A DNA stretch of 64,000 nt from Flammeovirga sp. EKP202 (lineage in GTDB: Bacteria; Bacteroidota; Bacteroidia; Cytophagales; Flammeovirgaceae): contig NZ_JACVVP010000012.1 of assembly GCF_014534745.1 (NCBI RefSeq), positions 1 to 64,000 on the forward strand, written 5' to 3'. The notes under the pieces were generated by a model. It had not been told where the DNA came from. It searched no databases and saw only the letters and a list, made by a program, of their open reading frames with translations. Position 1 is the first letter of the stretch. Each line of letters starts with the position of its first letter. This document shows positions 1 through 8,932 of this stretch, in pieces. The position numbers and the translations under genes are program-made.

Positions 1-10
1 AAGGCGAGTG

Positions 11-40
11 CAAAGGTAAGAAGAGAAATTTAATTTGCAA
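11..40 (-). promoter_or_regulatory. Bacteroidota promoter reading off the left edge
   Basis: On the minus strand the -7 box TACCTTTG (18-11) lies exactly 19 bp after a TTG (40-38), matching the Bacteroidota consensus. Transcription would start a few bases before the left edge, so the driven gene is outside the window. The following CAC is common at strong promoters of this phylum. Confidence 0.7.
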
Positions 41-142
41 TGCTTATTTTGTTTTATTTAGAAACTTAATTTTTCATCGCTTTAATCAACTTAGAAACAA
101 ATTATTATATCTCTCAAAAGTCTTCTTTTACATCATGTTTTT

Positions 143-164
143 CCCTCAGCCGTTTGCTGAAGGG
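143..164 (-). other. 5'-end hairpin of the upstream transcript
   Basis: CCCTCAGC (143-150) pairs with GCTGAAGGG (156-164) with a one-base bulge and a five-base loop. It lies directly at the predicted start of the transcript from the promoter at 169-198, so that RNA would begin with a stem-loop. No U-run follows on either strand, so it is not an intrinsic terminator. A leader-RNA or stability role is inference. Confidence 0.4.
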
Positions 165-168
165 AGTG

Positions 169-198
169 CAAAGGTAATAGAAGGTTTTTTAAATACAA
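169..198 (-). promoter_or_regulatory. Second, upstream tandem Bacteroidota promoter
   Basis: The minus strand has TTG (198-196), a 19-bp spacer and TACCTTTG (176-169), the same box and spacing as the promoter at 11-40. The predicted transcript starts near 163 and its first bases form the hairpin at 143-164. Both promoters point left, so the gene beyond the edge probably has two starts. Confidence 0.7.
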
Positions 199-366
199 TA
201 ACTTCTATGAATATTTACATTAAATAAATTTCAACACTCAAACAAACACCTCACTAACAGCAAACTACATTACAGATAAAACTCAAAAATTTAATTCACA
301 CCTTAGGCTGTACATCTTAAAATTGAGTTTTCACCCTTTTCACCAACCCTTGATTAATGATTATAG

Positions 367-3300
367 TTATTGAATTCCTACTTCTTTCAACTCGTTGTTT
401 CCATAAAAGGTCGGAAAATACATTAATTCTGCTTTTGCAGGATTAAGATGATAGTTTCCATTGTACCTAGGTAGTAGTTCTACTGTAAAAGTACATTTCC
501 CTTTCTTGAGTGTTTTACAGAAAATAGCTACTTCATTTTTGAAATACTCTCGATGAACTTCGTAGTATGTTCCTTTACGCTTTGAAGCATATGAACACCC
601 TGCCGGAATTGGAACATTGACCATTACATAATCAGCACTTTTTTTGACATCCACTTCTACCACTAAATTGACCTTATTGCCTGCTTTAATATTAGTGTTG
701 CTTTGATCTTCAAAATAAGTGTTTACTTCAAAATGATCGCTCTTTGCTTTTGGAGCATTTTCCCAGTACTTCGTGTATTGCGTTAGATAGATAGGCAAGT
801 CTCCCGATTTGATAATTGTAATTTCATCTCCTTTTTGTAAATCCAACTCCATAGGAAAATTGGAAACAGTCTGATTTATGCTTCCTGATATTGTTAAGGT
901 TTGAGGAATTGGCTCTTTATTACCTTTTAATATATCAGGCAAAACTGTCTCAATTATCTTTGAAGAAGTATAAGTATTTACCCAATACCCCGTCTTTCTT
1001 TGCTCTAGGAGATAATTTCTGATTTTCTTTAATTCTTTCTCATGATTGTTTACAGAATCAGCCTTAAAAAGTTGATATACCAAGAGTGTGTTTTGTATAT
1101 CATTATCAATAATTCTATTTCTCCAACCTACTATGGTCTCCTCCTCTTCTTTATTATAATAGATATTGCCAAACATTGTTGTTTGTTGATATTGCTGTAG
1201 ACTGTTTAAATCAATTGGCAATCCCTGCTTTTGCTTTAACTGCAAAAGTTGCAATTCATAATTTAGCGATGGATTCTCTTTAGCCTCTAATTCTGAAATA
1301 TATTTCTGATAATGGCCTTCGGGGTCCAAATCACTTATCAATTGTAATATTTTTAACTTATTAGTTTGAAATTCTTCCGTATGAAAATTCACCAATAGCT
1401 TTTCAGTAAGTTCAATTCTATCAAAAGGCACATCAAAGTCATATTTTTGAGCTTCAACAAAGGCTTCCAATACATGTTTAGAAATCCAGTAAGATGTAGT
1501 GTTTCCTTCCCACCATCCCCAAAGCTGCTCTTTATTGGTATTTTTAGCCAGCTTTTTAATTAGCTTTTCGATTTCAGGAATAGATTTATACTTTTCACCT
1601 CTATGCTTACTTATAGCATATGCGGATAAATGTGTTTTAAGCTTGGATGCTAATTGTTCATTACACAAATAACGGTATTGAATTACATGTTCTATCTCGC
1701 TTTCTAATGCTCCTAAGTAACTCGATTTTGCATACACTTTGGTAGGATTATCATTACTTTCAAGATGAATTGTTGTATCAGTCTCAAGAATATAAAATCC
1801 TCCTTTAGCTAATTCTATTCCTAATGGATATACCGGTATACTACGTTCTTCTCCATCAAAAAAACCATTTTTAGAAGTTACTGTATAACTTAATGCTACA
1901 CTATCCTTGGTAGAAGTAAAAGATAAGGTATCAATATGAGCGTCTGAAATTGCTATTGTTTTTTCCCATTGTTTTTGTTGGTCAATAGTGAATACAATAT
2001 TGGATTGTAAAGTATCTCCCATATAATTCAAGGATTTACCAATTGCTTTCGCTTGATCTGAGGCTACCAAAAATCTTGGCAAATTCACTTGACCCGCTAA
2101 AGGCATATAAGATTTAATACTGTGTGTAACGCTCCCTGACTGCTTCTTACCATTCATCGCCAGAAAGTGGGTATTCCATTTGGTGATATCGTCAGGAAAA
2201 GTCACTTCAAATTTCACTTTCCCTTCTTTGTCTGACTTTAGCTGTGGTTGCCAAAATGCATTATCCTGAAAATTATTCCTTATTGAGTTTCTGTTTTGAG
2301 CCTGTGTGATAAAGTCATTCGTCATCCCTTCGCTTCCTGACATGGCTAATTTTATTTCTTGAAAAGCAGAAGAGGACATTTCTATTAAAATTACACCATT
2401 TGATCCTTTGGAACCATACACTGCAATACTTGCGGCGTCTTTAAGTATTGTAATATTTTGAATCAAATTAGGATCAATAGTTGAAAAATCACCCGTAAAT
2501 ACTTTCCCATTGATTACATAAAGCGGATCACCATTTCCTCCCGAAGAAGTCACTCCTCTTATCATAATTGTTTCATCAGGATTTTTCCTAACAGCTACTG
2601 ATGCCACCGCACCTGTTACTTCTTTTTTACTTTGAGTACCATATCCGATGATAACTATTTCTTCTAGTGCTTCCATGTCAGCTTCCAATATCACTTGTAA
2701 AGTTCCTCCTTTCACAACAACATCTTGTTCTTTGTACCCTATAAAACTAAAACGAAGTACATCTCTGTTTTTCGGAATTTTTATTGAAAATTTCCCCTCA
2801 AGATCAGTAATTGTACCGTAGTTAGTACCAAGTATATTTACATTCACTCCTGGTAAAGGAGTATTACTCCCCTCTTCATATACTATTCCATTAACTATAT
2901 TACCTTCTCCCTTAAAACTGAATGCGTCTCTATAATGATGTTGTACTTTTATTAAATCCCTGTCCTTCTGTTCACGTCCACTTTTCTGATAAATTGACTT
3001 CTCAATTATTTCTGAAACTTCTTTCCCAAATTGGTCTTGCTTATATTGTTTAGATTGGTTAAAAGAATAATAATTAACTCCTTGTGTATGTATTTTTAAA
3101 GAGTCTTCAATGTGATAACGATTTTCAGAATAAAAATAAATCAACTGATAGTACCCGCTATCTAAGGAATGAAAAGTATTGATACTTCCTGGATAGACAC
3201 GTATAAATTCTGGATCATCTAATTTTACTAATAGTTTATTTAAAGGAAGGAGTGTTTGCTTATCTTTTACTTCATGAATATCAACAATTAGTTTTCCTTT

Positions 3301-6201
3301 ACCATTATATGTTCTTCTTGGATAAGAATAAACAGCCTTGCTTTTCCTTTGCTCCTCTAAATAAAGCTTCCATTTTTTTTTGATTTGTTCTTTTGTCAAC
3401 ACTTCATCATAAAACTCTTGAGTAGCTGAAGACTTCAATTGGAAAATGTGTTTACGAAGATCGAAAGGCTTCATACTTATATTGCTTTCAGAAAAGCTAT
3501 ATTTATTTCCTGAATCAAAATAAAAACTACTTTTATAACCGTCCAATACTGTTAAATCAATTTGACCCAAAACTGGCCCTACCAAATCATATTTTTTACG
3601 ATAGTAATAGGAAGTATTTAAAAAGTAGACGTTCTCCTTTTGCTCAAGAAGAGCGTAATTACTAAATCTAGTTTGATAAGCTAAAGTATACTTTGACCAC
3701 AACTCCAACTCTTCATCTGAATAATTCCATTTCCTGTCTTCTACTTTTACATTGGGTAATGGATAGGAGCGATCTACACTGATGATCGATTTTACCCCTT
3801 CTTCAAATTCTATATCCTTTAAGAAAAGCTCATTCTTTTCTGTTCGTAATCTTATATTATGTTTGCCTTTCGAAATTCTTACCGCATAGGGTTGATCAAT
3901 TGTTGCCCAAGCAAAATATACTGGCTCATTGTCTACATAGATCACTTTTACCGGTTCGATGTTTCCTTGATGCACAACAAAAGGAACAAACTGTGTGATG
4001 TTGTTTTCTACTAAAGAAGTTGTTTGATAAATCCCTTTTTCAGGAAATAAAAACTGGTAATAAGGAATACTATCCAACCCTGCCAAAACCTTCCATGTTG
4101 AATAATCCAAGGATAAGTTTCCTTTTCTTGCTTTATGAGCCAACTGAAAATTATTGACAACTGTTTTCGCTTTTTTCTTTTTTGTAAAAATGGGTGGGTT
4201 CTTCTCAGTATGATCAAACTTTTTGGTAATTCCATAGGCCGTGATATCTACCCCTTCTACTGGCTTCCCTTTATGATCAGTCACTTTCACTTCAATCGTA
4301 GAGTTTTGACCCGGTGATATCAACTGTGGGGCATCAACATCAAGATTTAAGCGATAATCGTTCAACGCACCAATTATATAATTTTCCTTTTTCACTTCAC
4401 CTCCCCAAAGGTAATTGATCGTAAAGTAGTAGTTCTGATTGTCTTTTACACCTATCTTAAAATGTAAGTCTTTTGTATATCCCTTCTGTTGTAATGCATT
4501 TTTCTTATAGAAAGTGTAAACAAATGGAAGATTTCTAGGGTTGCTCACCTCTACCTCAATAGAGTCTGCTGTTCTATCTGTATATACCTGTAAGGCAGAA
4601 AATAGATCGCTGATTTTAATTACTTGCTCATAGTCCTCTAATTCTACCTTGTAACTTTCATAAAAGGGCGAAATGGAAAGCTTTAAAGGAAACTTCCCTT
4701 CTCTCTGTAGCGTAGTATTCCCGAAGGCATCCACCCCATACACTTTCCCTTTTTTTTCTACAGTATCACCATTGAACAAATAACTCAATTCAAGCTCTTC
4801 TTTTTGTAAGCTAGATGCAATTTCATGTTGCTCATACCAGTATTGTAGTGTTTTTGTTTTTTGCTTTACCTCATTGTCAGATGTACTCATGACTACTTTG
4901 ACTTTATACTCAAAACTTGCTTTAGGAAACAAACTATCTGATAAGACAATCTTCGTTTCTCCTTTTGGAGCTAAATCTTGATGAGTAGTATAAAGTGTGT
5001 CTGGCACAAAAACACTTTCCGCATAATATTCACTAATTTTTTTGGTCATTACTATGACTTCCACTTTAGCATCCATCAACGAAAGCTCATTCTCGTCCGT
5101 GGCCATTATAAATAAGTTTGCTTTTTTTCCTTTGAAGTGGTTTTCATTTTCCACTCTGACGGTCAGCTCATTTTTCCCCAACTCATAATCTTCATACTTG
5201 AATCTTCCTTCAACTATAGTATTCTCTTTCTCATCTAAGAGTTTTATAGTGTAGTTATAATCCAATTTAAGATCTAATGAGTCTACTAGATTAAAATCAT
5301 AAGTATAACCACCCTTATCATAAGGCACTATTTCTCCGAGTTTCTTCTCTTTAGAATACCTTGATACTACAACAGTCAATGGTTTATGATAAGGTTTCCC
5401 TGTTTTCTTGTGAACGATATACGTTTTAAACTTCACCTTTTCATAAGGTTTGTATTTGGGTTTACTAAATACAAAGTAGCCCTTATAATCACTTTGATAC
5501 CTCGACTTTTTCTTAAAAATATTTTTTGTTTGATAAATCGTTCCGGTGGGATATTGATTTTTAATGCTCTTTACACCATCAATAGGTAAATAAACAATAT
5601 ACTGAATTGGCAGATAAATGTATTTCAACGGAAAACTATACACTACCTTCTTATAGCTTCTTTTAAATGCTGAATTGTTATGTCGTTTCGAAAGATCAAT
5701 AAAGCTAGTGTATTCACCATAAGTTACTTTAAGCAATCCATCTTTATTTGATTTTTGATCTACATAAGAGTGTCTTTCAGCATCAAAACGCAGCTTGACT
5801 TGATTTACTTTTACGGTTGCATTTTCAATACTATTCCCTTCAAGGTCGTACACTTGCACTACCAAATCTTTGTCATTGTTTAAAACAAAGACGTCTATTG
5901 CTTCTTGGGAATAAAGCTCAACGTGTTGGAAACCCTTTTCTGCTTTCGTTAATAAATAATGACCCGTGGGATATTTTGTTTTCTGAGATTGAAGGTCTTC
6001 TGCTACGGAATCGACTAAAGAGTGATAAAAAGAGTCATCAATAGTTTGTATTCCTTTTTTGAAAATCTGCTCCGCTTCTTGGTTTGTAATCTGATACACA
6101 TAAGTGTAATAACTTGATTGAGGTGATTTTAATAGACCTTGAGCAAACATCGTTGTCGAAATTAGCCCAAGGAAGATAAAGTATCTTAGCTTGCTTAACA
6201 T
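367..6201 (-). CDS. Alpha-2-macroglobulin-like protein with embedded carboxypeptidase-regulatory and TonB plug domains
   Basis: This is a very large exported protein (1944 aa) with a signal peptide ending near residue 20 (MFAQ). MG2-type macroglobulin sequence starts around residue 243. A carboxypeptidase D regulatory-like domain (about 1105-1175, PLPGVNV...GYKEQDV) follows, then a TonB plug-like segment (about 1185-1265) with the SusC signature LKDAASIAVYG-KGSNGVIL. The A2M/bait region begins after about 1300. The thioester motif is present as CNEQ with Cys1513 and Gln1516, then the helical thioester domain and a C-terminal receptor-like domain. No outer-membrane barrel follows the plug. Bacterial macroglobulins trap proteases by a thioester and protect the envelope; what the plug does here is unknown. 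It is monocistronic. The family call is firm, the role is inference. Confidence 0.85.
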   Translation of the reverse strand: MLSKLRYFIFLGLISTTMFAQGLLKSPQSSYYTYVYQITNQEAEQIFKKGIQTIDDSFYHSLVDSVAEDLQSQKTKYPTGHYLLTKAEKGFQHVELYSQEAIDVFVLNNDKDLVVQVYDLEGNSIENATVKVNQVKLRFDAERHSYVDQKSNKDGLLKVTYGEYTSFIDLSKRHNNSAFKRSYKKVVYSFPLKYIYLPIQYIVYLPIDGVKSIKNQYPTGTIYQTKNIFKKKSRYQSDYKGYFVFSKPKYKPYEKVKFKTYIVHKKTGKPYHKPLTVVVSRYSKEKKLGEIVPYDKGGYTYDFNLVDSLDLKLDYNYTIKLLDEKENTIVEGRFKYEDYELGKNELTVRVENENHFKGKKANLFIMATDENELSLMDAKVEVIVMTKKISEYYAESVFVPDTLYTTHQDLAPKGETKIVLSDSLFPKASFEYKVKVVMSTSDNEVKQKTKTLQYWYEQHEIASSLQKEELELSYLFNGDTVEKKGKVYGVDAFGNTTLQREGKFPLKLSISPFYESYKVELEDYEQVIKISDLFSALQVYTDRTADSIEVEVSNPRNLPFVYTFYKKNALQQKGYTKDLHFKIGVKDNQNYYFTINYLWGGEVKKENYIIGALNDYRLNLDVDAPQLISPGQNSTIEVKVTDHKGKPVEGVDITAYGITKKFDHTEKNPPIFTKKKKAKTVVNNFQLAHKARKGNLSLDYSTWKVLAGLDSIPYYQFLFPEKGIYQTTSLVENNITQFVPFVVHQGNIEPVKVIYVDNEPVYFAWATIDQPYAVRISKGKHNIRLRTEKNELFLKDIEFEEGVKSIISVDRSYPLPNVKVEDRKWNYSDEELELWSKYTLAYQTRFSNYALLEQKENVYFLNTSYYYRKKYDLVGPVLGQIDLTVLDGYKSSFYFDSGNKYSFSESNISMKPFDLRKHIFQLKSSATQEFYDEVLTKEQIKKKWKLYLEEQRKSKAVYSYPRRTYNGKGKLIVDIHEVKDKQTLLPLNKLLVKLDDPEFIRVYPGSINTFHSLDSGYYQLIYFYSENRYHIEDSLKIHTQGVNYYSFNQSKQYKQDQFGKEVSEIIEKSIYQKSGREQKDRDLIKVQHHYRDAFSFKGEGNIVNGIVYEEGSNTPLPGVNVNILGTNYGTITDLEGKFSIKIPKNRDVLRFSFIGYKEQDVVVKGGTLQVILEADMEALEEIVIIGYGTQSKKEVTGAVASVAVRKNPDETIMIRGVTSSGGNGDPLYVINGKVFTGDFSTIDPNLIQNITILKDAASIAVYGSKGSNGVILIEMSSSAFQEIKLAMSGSEGMTNDFITQAQNRNSIRNNFQDNAFWQPQLKSDKEGKVKFEVTFPDDITKWNTHFLAMNGKKQSGSVTHSIKSYMPLAGQVNLPRFLVASDQAKAIGKSLNYMGDTLQSNIVFTIDQQKQWEKTIAISDAHIDTLSFTSTKDSVALSYTVTSKNGFFDGEERSIPVYPLGIELAKGGFYILETDTTIHLESNDNPTKVYAKSSYLGALESEIEHVIQYRYLCNEQLASKLKTHLSAYAISKHRGEKYKSIPEIEKLIKKLAKNTNKEQLWGWWEGNTTSYWISKHVLEAFVEAQKYDFDVPFDRIELTEKLLVNFHTEEFQTNKLKILQLISDLDPEGHYQKYISELEAKENPSLNYELQLLQLKQKQGLPIDLNSLQQYQQTTMFGNIYYNKEEEETIVGWRNRIIDNDIQNTLLVYQLFKADSVNNHEKELKKIRNYLLEQRKTGYWVNTYTSSKIIETVLPDILKGNKEPIPQTLTISGSINQTVSNFPMELDLQKGDEITIIKSGDLPIYLTQYTKYWENAPKAKSDHFEVNTYFEDQSNTNIKAGNKVNLVVEVDVKKSADYVMVNVPIPAGCSYASKRKGTYYEVHREYFKNEVAIFCKTLKKGKCTFTVELLPRYNGNYHLNPAKAELMYFPTFYGNNELKEVGIQ

Positions 6202-6518
6202 TCTACAGTGTTATTTTTAATTGTGTTAGTTTATAATATTGATCCAGTATTAAACAATAAATATAACCGACTACCTTAAACATAAAAAAGTAGATACTAG
6301 GCAATTAGTAATTTATAACCTCATTTTTATTAAAATTATCCCTCAGGAAAAATTATTTTCCTAATAACTGGCAATCCAAGTTCAATGTAAGATAGACAAT
6401 AATCGCATTAATTTAATAAAATACTCATTCGCAGATAATAATCACTAGTTCGTAGATTTTATGCTGTACTCTAGTAAGCAAAAACTAATTTTATTCTCAA
6501 CAAAAAACGATAGACAAA
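6202..6518. other. Divergent intergenic region, no recognised element
   Basis: This 317-bp AT-rich gap separates the divergent macroglobulin and DUF1566 genes and must hold both promoters. I find no exact TTG/TAnnTTTG pair; the nearest is TAGATTTT around 6452. No RNA gene is visible. Confidence 0.5.
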
Positions 6519-7868
6519 ATGAAAAAGAAATATTTAATCGGGTTATTGACATTGAGTATTATAGGCTCTGCATATACCATCAACCGTCAATCAAAAGATA
6601 ACTTGAAATATCCGATTGTTGGAACAAATCAAACTAAAGCTTTTGATAATAAGAAAGAGATAAAATTACCTAAAGAAGGAAGTTCATTTTATGGACAAAA
6701 TGCCAATTTCCTTGGAAATACACCTCAATATAAAGACAATGGTGATGGCACTGTCACTGATTTAGTTACAGGGTTGATGTGGCAAAAATCATTGGATCAT
6801 AATGGTGATGGTAAAATTGATGTAAACGATAAATTGTCTTATAAAGACCTTCTGAAACAAGTGAAAAAAGAGAATACAGGTGGCTATACGGATTGGCGTT
6901 TACCTACCATTAAGGAGTTGTATTCTTTGATTATGTTTAGTGGGCAGGATATCAATCCTAAAGCAAAAAATGTAAACGCCAACCAACCTTTTATCAATAC
7001 TGATTATTTTGATTTTGCCTACGGCGATACTGAAGCAGGAGAACGTTTGATCGATCAACAATGTGCTACAAGTACACTCTACTACGGTGAACAGGAACTA
7101 ATCTTTGGGGTCAACTTTGCAGATGGAAGAATCAAAGGTTACGGTAAAAAGTTACGCAATAAGGAAAAGCTTTTTGGGTACTTTTTAGTTAGAGGAAATA
7201 CGGATTATGGCACTAATGATTTTAGAGATAATGGCGATGGTACTATTTCAGATTTGAACACTGGTTTGATGTGGATGAAAGCTGATTCAAAAGAAGGAAT
7301 GAATTGGGAAGAGGCATTAAAATATGCTCAAGAAAATAAGACAGGAAATCACTCTGATTGGAGATTACCCGATGCCAAAGAACTAGAATCTATTGTGGAT
7401 TATGAGAGAGTTGCTAAAAATGATGATCACCCTGCCATCGACCCTATTTTTGATATTTCTTCTATCCAAAATGAAAGGGGAGAAAATGACTTTGCTTTTT
7501 ATTGGTCCAATACCACTCATGAAAGTAGTGGTAGAAATGGTGGTGGTACAGCTGTCTATGTAGCTTTTGGAAAATCACTAGGAAATATGCCTACTAGACC
7601 TGAAAGAGGTAATGGTAATAGACAACGACCTATGGGCCCTCCTCCAGGCGGAAGGCCTCCACATGGTCAAGGAAATGTTCAACAAGGACCTCCTCCAATG
7701 ATGCAATCTAATAGCAACCAAGCTCCAAATTGGATTGACATTCATGGAGCGGGAAGTCAAAGAAGTGATCCAAAATCTGGTGATCCTTCAAAATATAAAA
7801 ATGGTAGAGGACCTCAGGGAGATGCGATCAGAATTAATAATTATGTTCGTTTAGTTAGAACTATTTAA
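6519..7868 (+). CDS. Secreted protein with two DUF1566 (Lcl C-terminal-like) domains
   Basis: The 449-aa product starts with a signal-peptide-like segment (MKKKYLIGLLTLSIIG). It contains two copies of the DUF1566 signature, each running DNGDGT-(V/I)-(T/S)DL-TGLMW followed by DWRLP--KEL, at about residues 70-135 and 235-300. The first copy carries an EF-hand-like DHNGDGKIDVND stretch that could bind calcium. A low-complexity Pro/Gly/Gln-rich insert (about 365-405) interrupts the second domain before the closing INNYVRLVR. DUF1566 proteins are surface or secreted and their function is poorly known. The gene stands alone, divergent from the macroglobulin gene, and its leader is A-rich without a Shine-Dalgarno site. 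Confidence 0.8.
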   Translation: MKKKYLIGLLTLSIIGSAYTINRQSKDNLKYPIVGTNQTKAFDNKKEIKLPKEGSSFYGQNANFLGNTPQYKDNGDGTVTDLVTGLMWQKSLDHNGDGKIDVNDKLSYKDLLKQVKKENTGGYTDWRLPTIKELYSLIMFSGQDINPKAKNVNANQPFINTDYFDFAYGDTEAGERLIDQQCATSTLYYGEQELIFGVNFADGRIKGYGKKLRNKEKLFGYFLVRGNTDYGTNDFRDNGDGTISDLNTGLMWMKADSKEGMNWEEALKYAQENKTGNHSDWRLPDAKELESIVDYERVAKNDDHPAIDPIFDISSIQNERGENDFAFYWSNTTHESSGRNGGGTAVYVAFGKSLGNMPTRPERGNGNRQRPMGPPPGGRPPHGQGNVQQGPPPMMQSNSNQAPNWIDIHGAGSQRSDPKSGDPSKYKNGRGPQGDAIRINNYVRLVRTI

Positions 7869-7897
7869 TTGTGAGGGAAGAATAAGAGACATGCATA

Positions 7898-8034
7898 CGT
7901 GCACCACGACTGAAGTCGTAGCTTGTGATACTTACTCCACCAACACTAAAGTGTTGGCTTCGTTATCAACCTCAAGACTTCAGTCTTGGATAGGTTGCTG
8001 TATCACCTGCCCATAGTTTTAACTATGGTGCACG
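7898..8034. repeat. Nested palindromic (cloverleaf-like) interspersed element
   Basis: An outer 8-bp inverted repeat, CGTGCACC (7898-7905) and GGTGCACG (8027-8034), encloses four short hairpins: 7906-7919, 7940-7957, 7973-7988 and 8011-8028. Further stems nest inside: GTGATAC (7925-7931) with GTATCAC (8000-8006), and CAACCT (7967-7972) with AGGTTG (7992-7997). The inner hairpins carry GACTGAAGTC- and ACTTCAGT-type cores like those of REP elements mobilised by REP-associated tyrosine transposases. No transposase is present here. It is probably a non-autonomous repeat; it may also end DUF1566 transcription. Confidence 0.6.
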
Positions 8035-8064
8035 AAACATCTTTCTAATTTAAATCCCAAGATC

Positions 8065-8100
8065 AAAAAAAATAGCCTTCACAAAACCGTGAAGGCTATT
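8065..8100 (-). terminator. Intrinsic terminator of the nitroreductase gene
   Basis: A perfect 12-bp stem, AATAGCCTTCAC (8071-8082) with GTGAAGGCTATT (8089-8100), is followed on the minus strand by an uninterrupted T-run. It lies about 30 bp past the nitroreductase stop codon. Confidence 0.85.
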
Positions 8101-8132
8101 ACTCATCTATAATTATTATACAACTTCTGCAA

Positions 8133-8732
8133 TTAGATCAACTCTACTACCTCTTCCATTTCTAATCTCTGCTTCGAAGTTTTAGAAGGTTGGTTACCAT
8201 CTTCTTCATCTCTGTAACCAATCATTACAGCAACAAGTGGTTGATAGCCCTCTAAACCTAAAATTTCTTTGTACTTGTCATTTTCAATGCCCTCCATTGG
8301 TGTAGAATCAATGTTCATTGACGCAATAGCAGATAAGAAATATCCTACTGCTAAATACACTTGCTCAGACATCCAAGTCTTGATTTTTTCTTCTCCTTGA
8401 GGCTTTAAGAAATTATTGTAGTACCAAACTGCTCCTTCTGCCAAGTAAGATTCCATTTTGCCTTCAAACTTCGCTAAATCATCTACTACACTAAATACTA
8501 CAACGTGACTTCCTTCTACTAATTTCTCCTCATTGAAATAAGAAGCTTTACCTAATTTCTCTTTCACTTCTTGATCACCTACAATCGTAAATTTCCAAGG
8601 TTGAGAATTGATTGAAGAAGGGCTGTATTGAAGGATTTCTTTGATTTTTTCAATATCAACTGCACTTACTCTTTTAGAGGCGTCGTATTTTTTTGTAGTG
8701 TATCTCGACTTTGCTACTTCTAAGAATTCCAT
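8133..8732 (-). CDS. Nitroreductase family FMN-dependent oxidoreductase
   Basis: The 199-aa protein has the nitroreductase fold signatures SRYTTKKYD near the N-terminus and SPSSINSQPWKF, which contacts FMN phosphate. It should be a soluble NAD(P)H-dependent flavoenzyme reducing nitro compounds or quinones, close to the NfsB/YodC group. The reading frame stays open up to 8933, but I place the start at the ATG at 8732: it fits the family start (MEFLEVAKSRY) and the usual ~200-aa length, and the extra 67 residues would run through the promoter. The divergent HxlR gene next door is its probable regulator. Exact substrate is not predictable. Confidence 0.88.
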   Translation of the reverse strand: MEFLEVAKSRYTTKKYDASKRVSAVDIEKIKEILQYSPSSINSQPWKFTIVGDQEVKEKLGKASYFNEEKLVEGSHVVVFSVVDDLAKFEGKMESYLAEGAVWYYNNFLKPQGEEKIKTWMSEQVYLAVGYFLSAIASMNIDSTPMEGIENDKYKEILGLEGYQPLVAVMIGYRDEEDGNQPSKTSKQRLEMEEVVELI

Positions 8733-8798
8733 AATGTTTATCTTTTTATTGTTTGATTTCTGAACTTTAAATTGAAAAATAGTTGCTAATAAATCTGT

Positions 8799-8817
8799 TT
8801 TAGATGTTGCATCTAAA
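8799..8817. promoter_or_regulatory. 19-bp palindrome in the nitroreductase leader, candidate operator
   Basis: TTTAGATG and CATCTAAA form a perfect 8-bp inverted repeat around TTG, downstream of the predicted start of the nitroreductase transcript. Its place beside an HxlR gene makes it a candidate operator. It could also act as an RNA hairpin in the leader. Confidence 0.4.
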
Positions 8818-8848
8818 TTATTTTTAGTAACTTTACTTTTGATAGTTA

Positions 8849-8879
8849 CAAACATAATTAGTGTTGTTATAGAAATCAA
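8849..8879 (-). promoter_or_regulatory. Promoter of the nitroreductase gene
   Basis: On the minus strand TTG (8879-8877), a 20-bp spacer and TATGTTTG (8856-8849) match the Bacteroidota consensus. The start would lie near 8843, giving a leader of about 110 nt. The -7 box abuts an inverted repeat GTAACT (8827-8832)/AGTTAC (8844-8849) that could bind a repressor. Confidence 0.6.
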
Positions 8880-8932
8880 TAACGGGCAAAAATGTAAGTA
8901 TCTATTTTTAACGTTTATTAAATATAAAAGCA

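Larger units (their letters stand above)
1..366. other. Gene-free left edge
   Basis: No coding region is visible. The stretch holds two leftward promoters and a leader hairpin, and to their right about 165 bases of AT-rich sequence downstream of the macroglobulin gene. I see no clear terminator for that gene. Confidence 0.6.

Noticed and set aside
8-176. GTGCAAAGGTA repeated at 9-18 and 167-176 as possible attachment or mobile-element ends
   Set aside because: Each is the complement of a TACCTTTGCAC promoter box with a TTG at 19 bp, which explains the repeat better.
4011-4317. Short frames inside the macroglobulin gene
   Set aside because: They are shadows in other frames of a continuous 1944-codon gene with clear domains.
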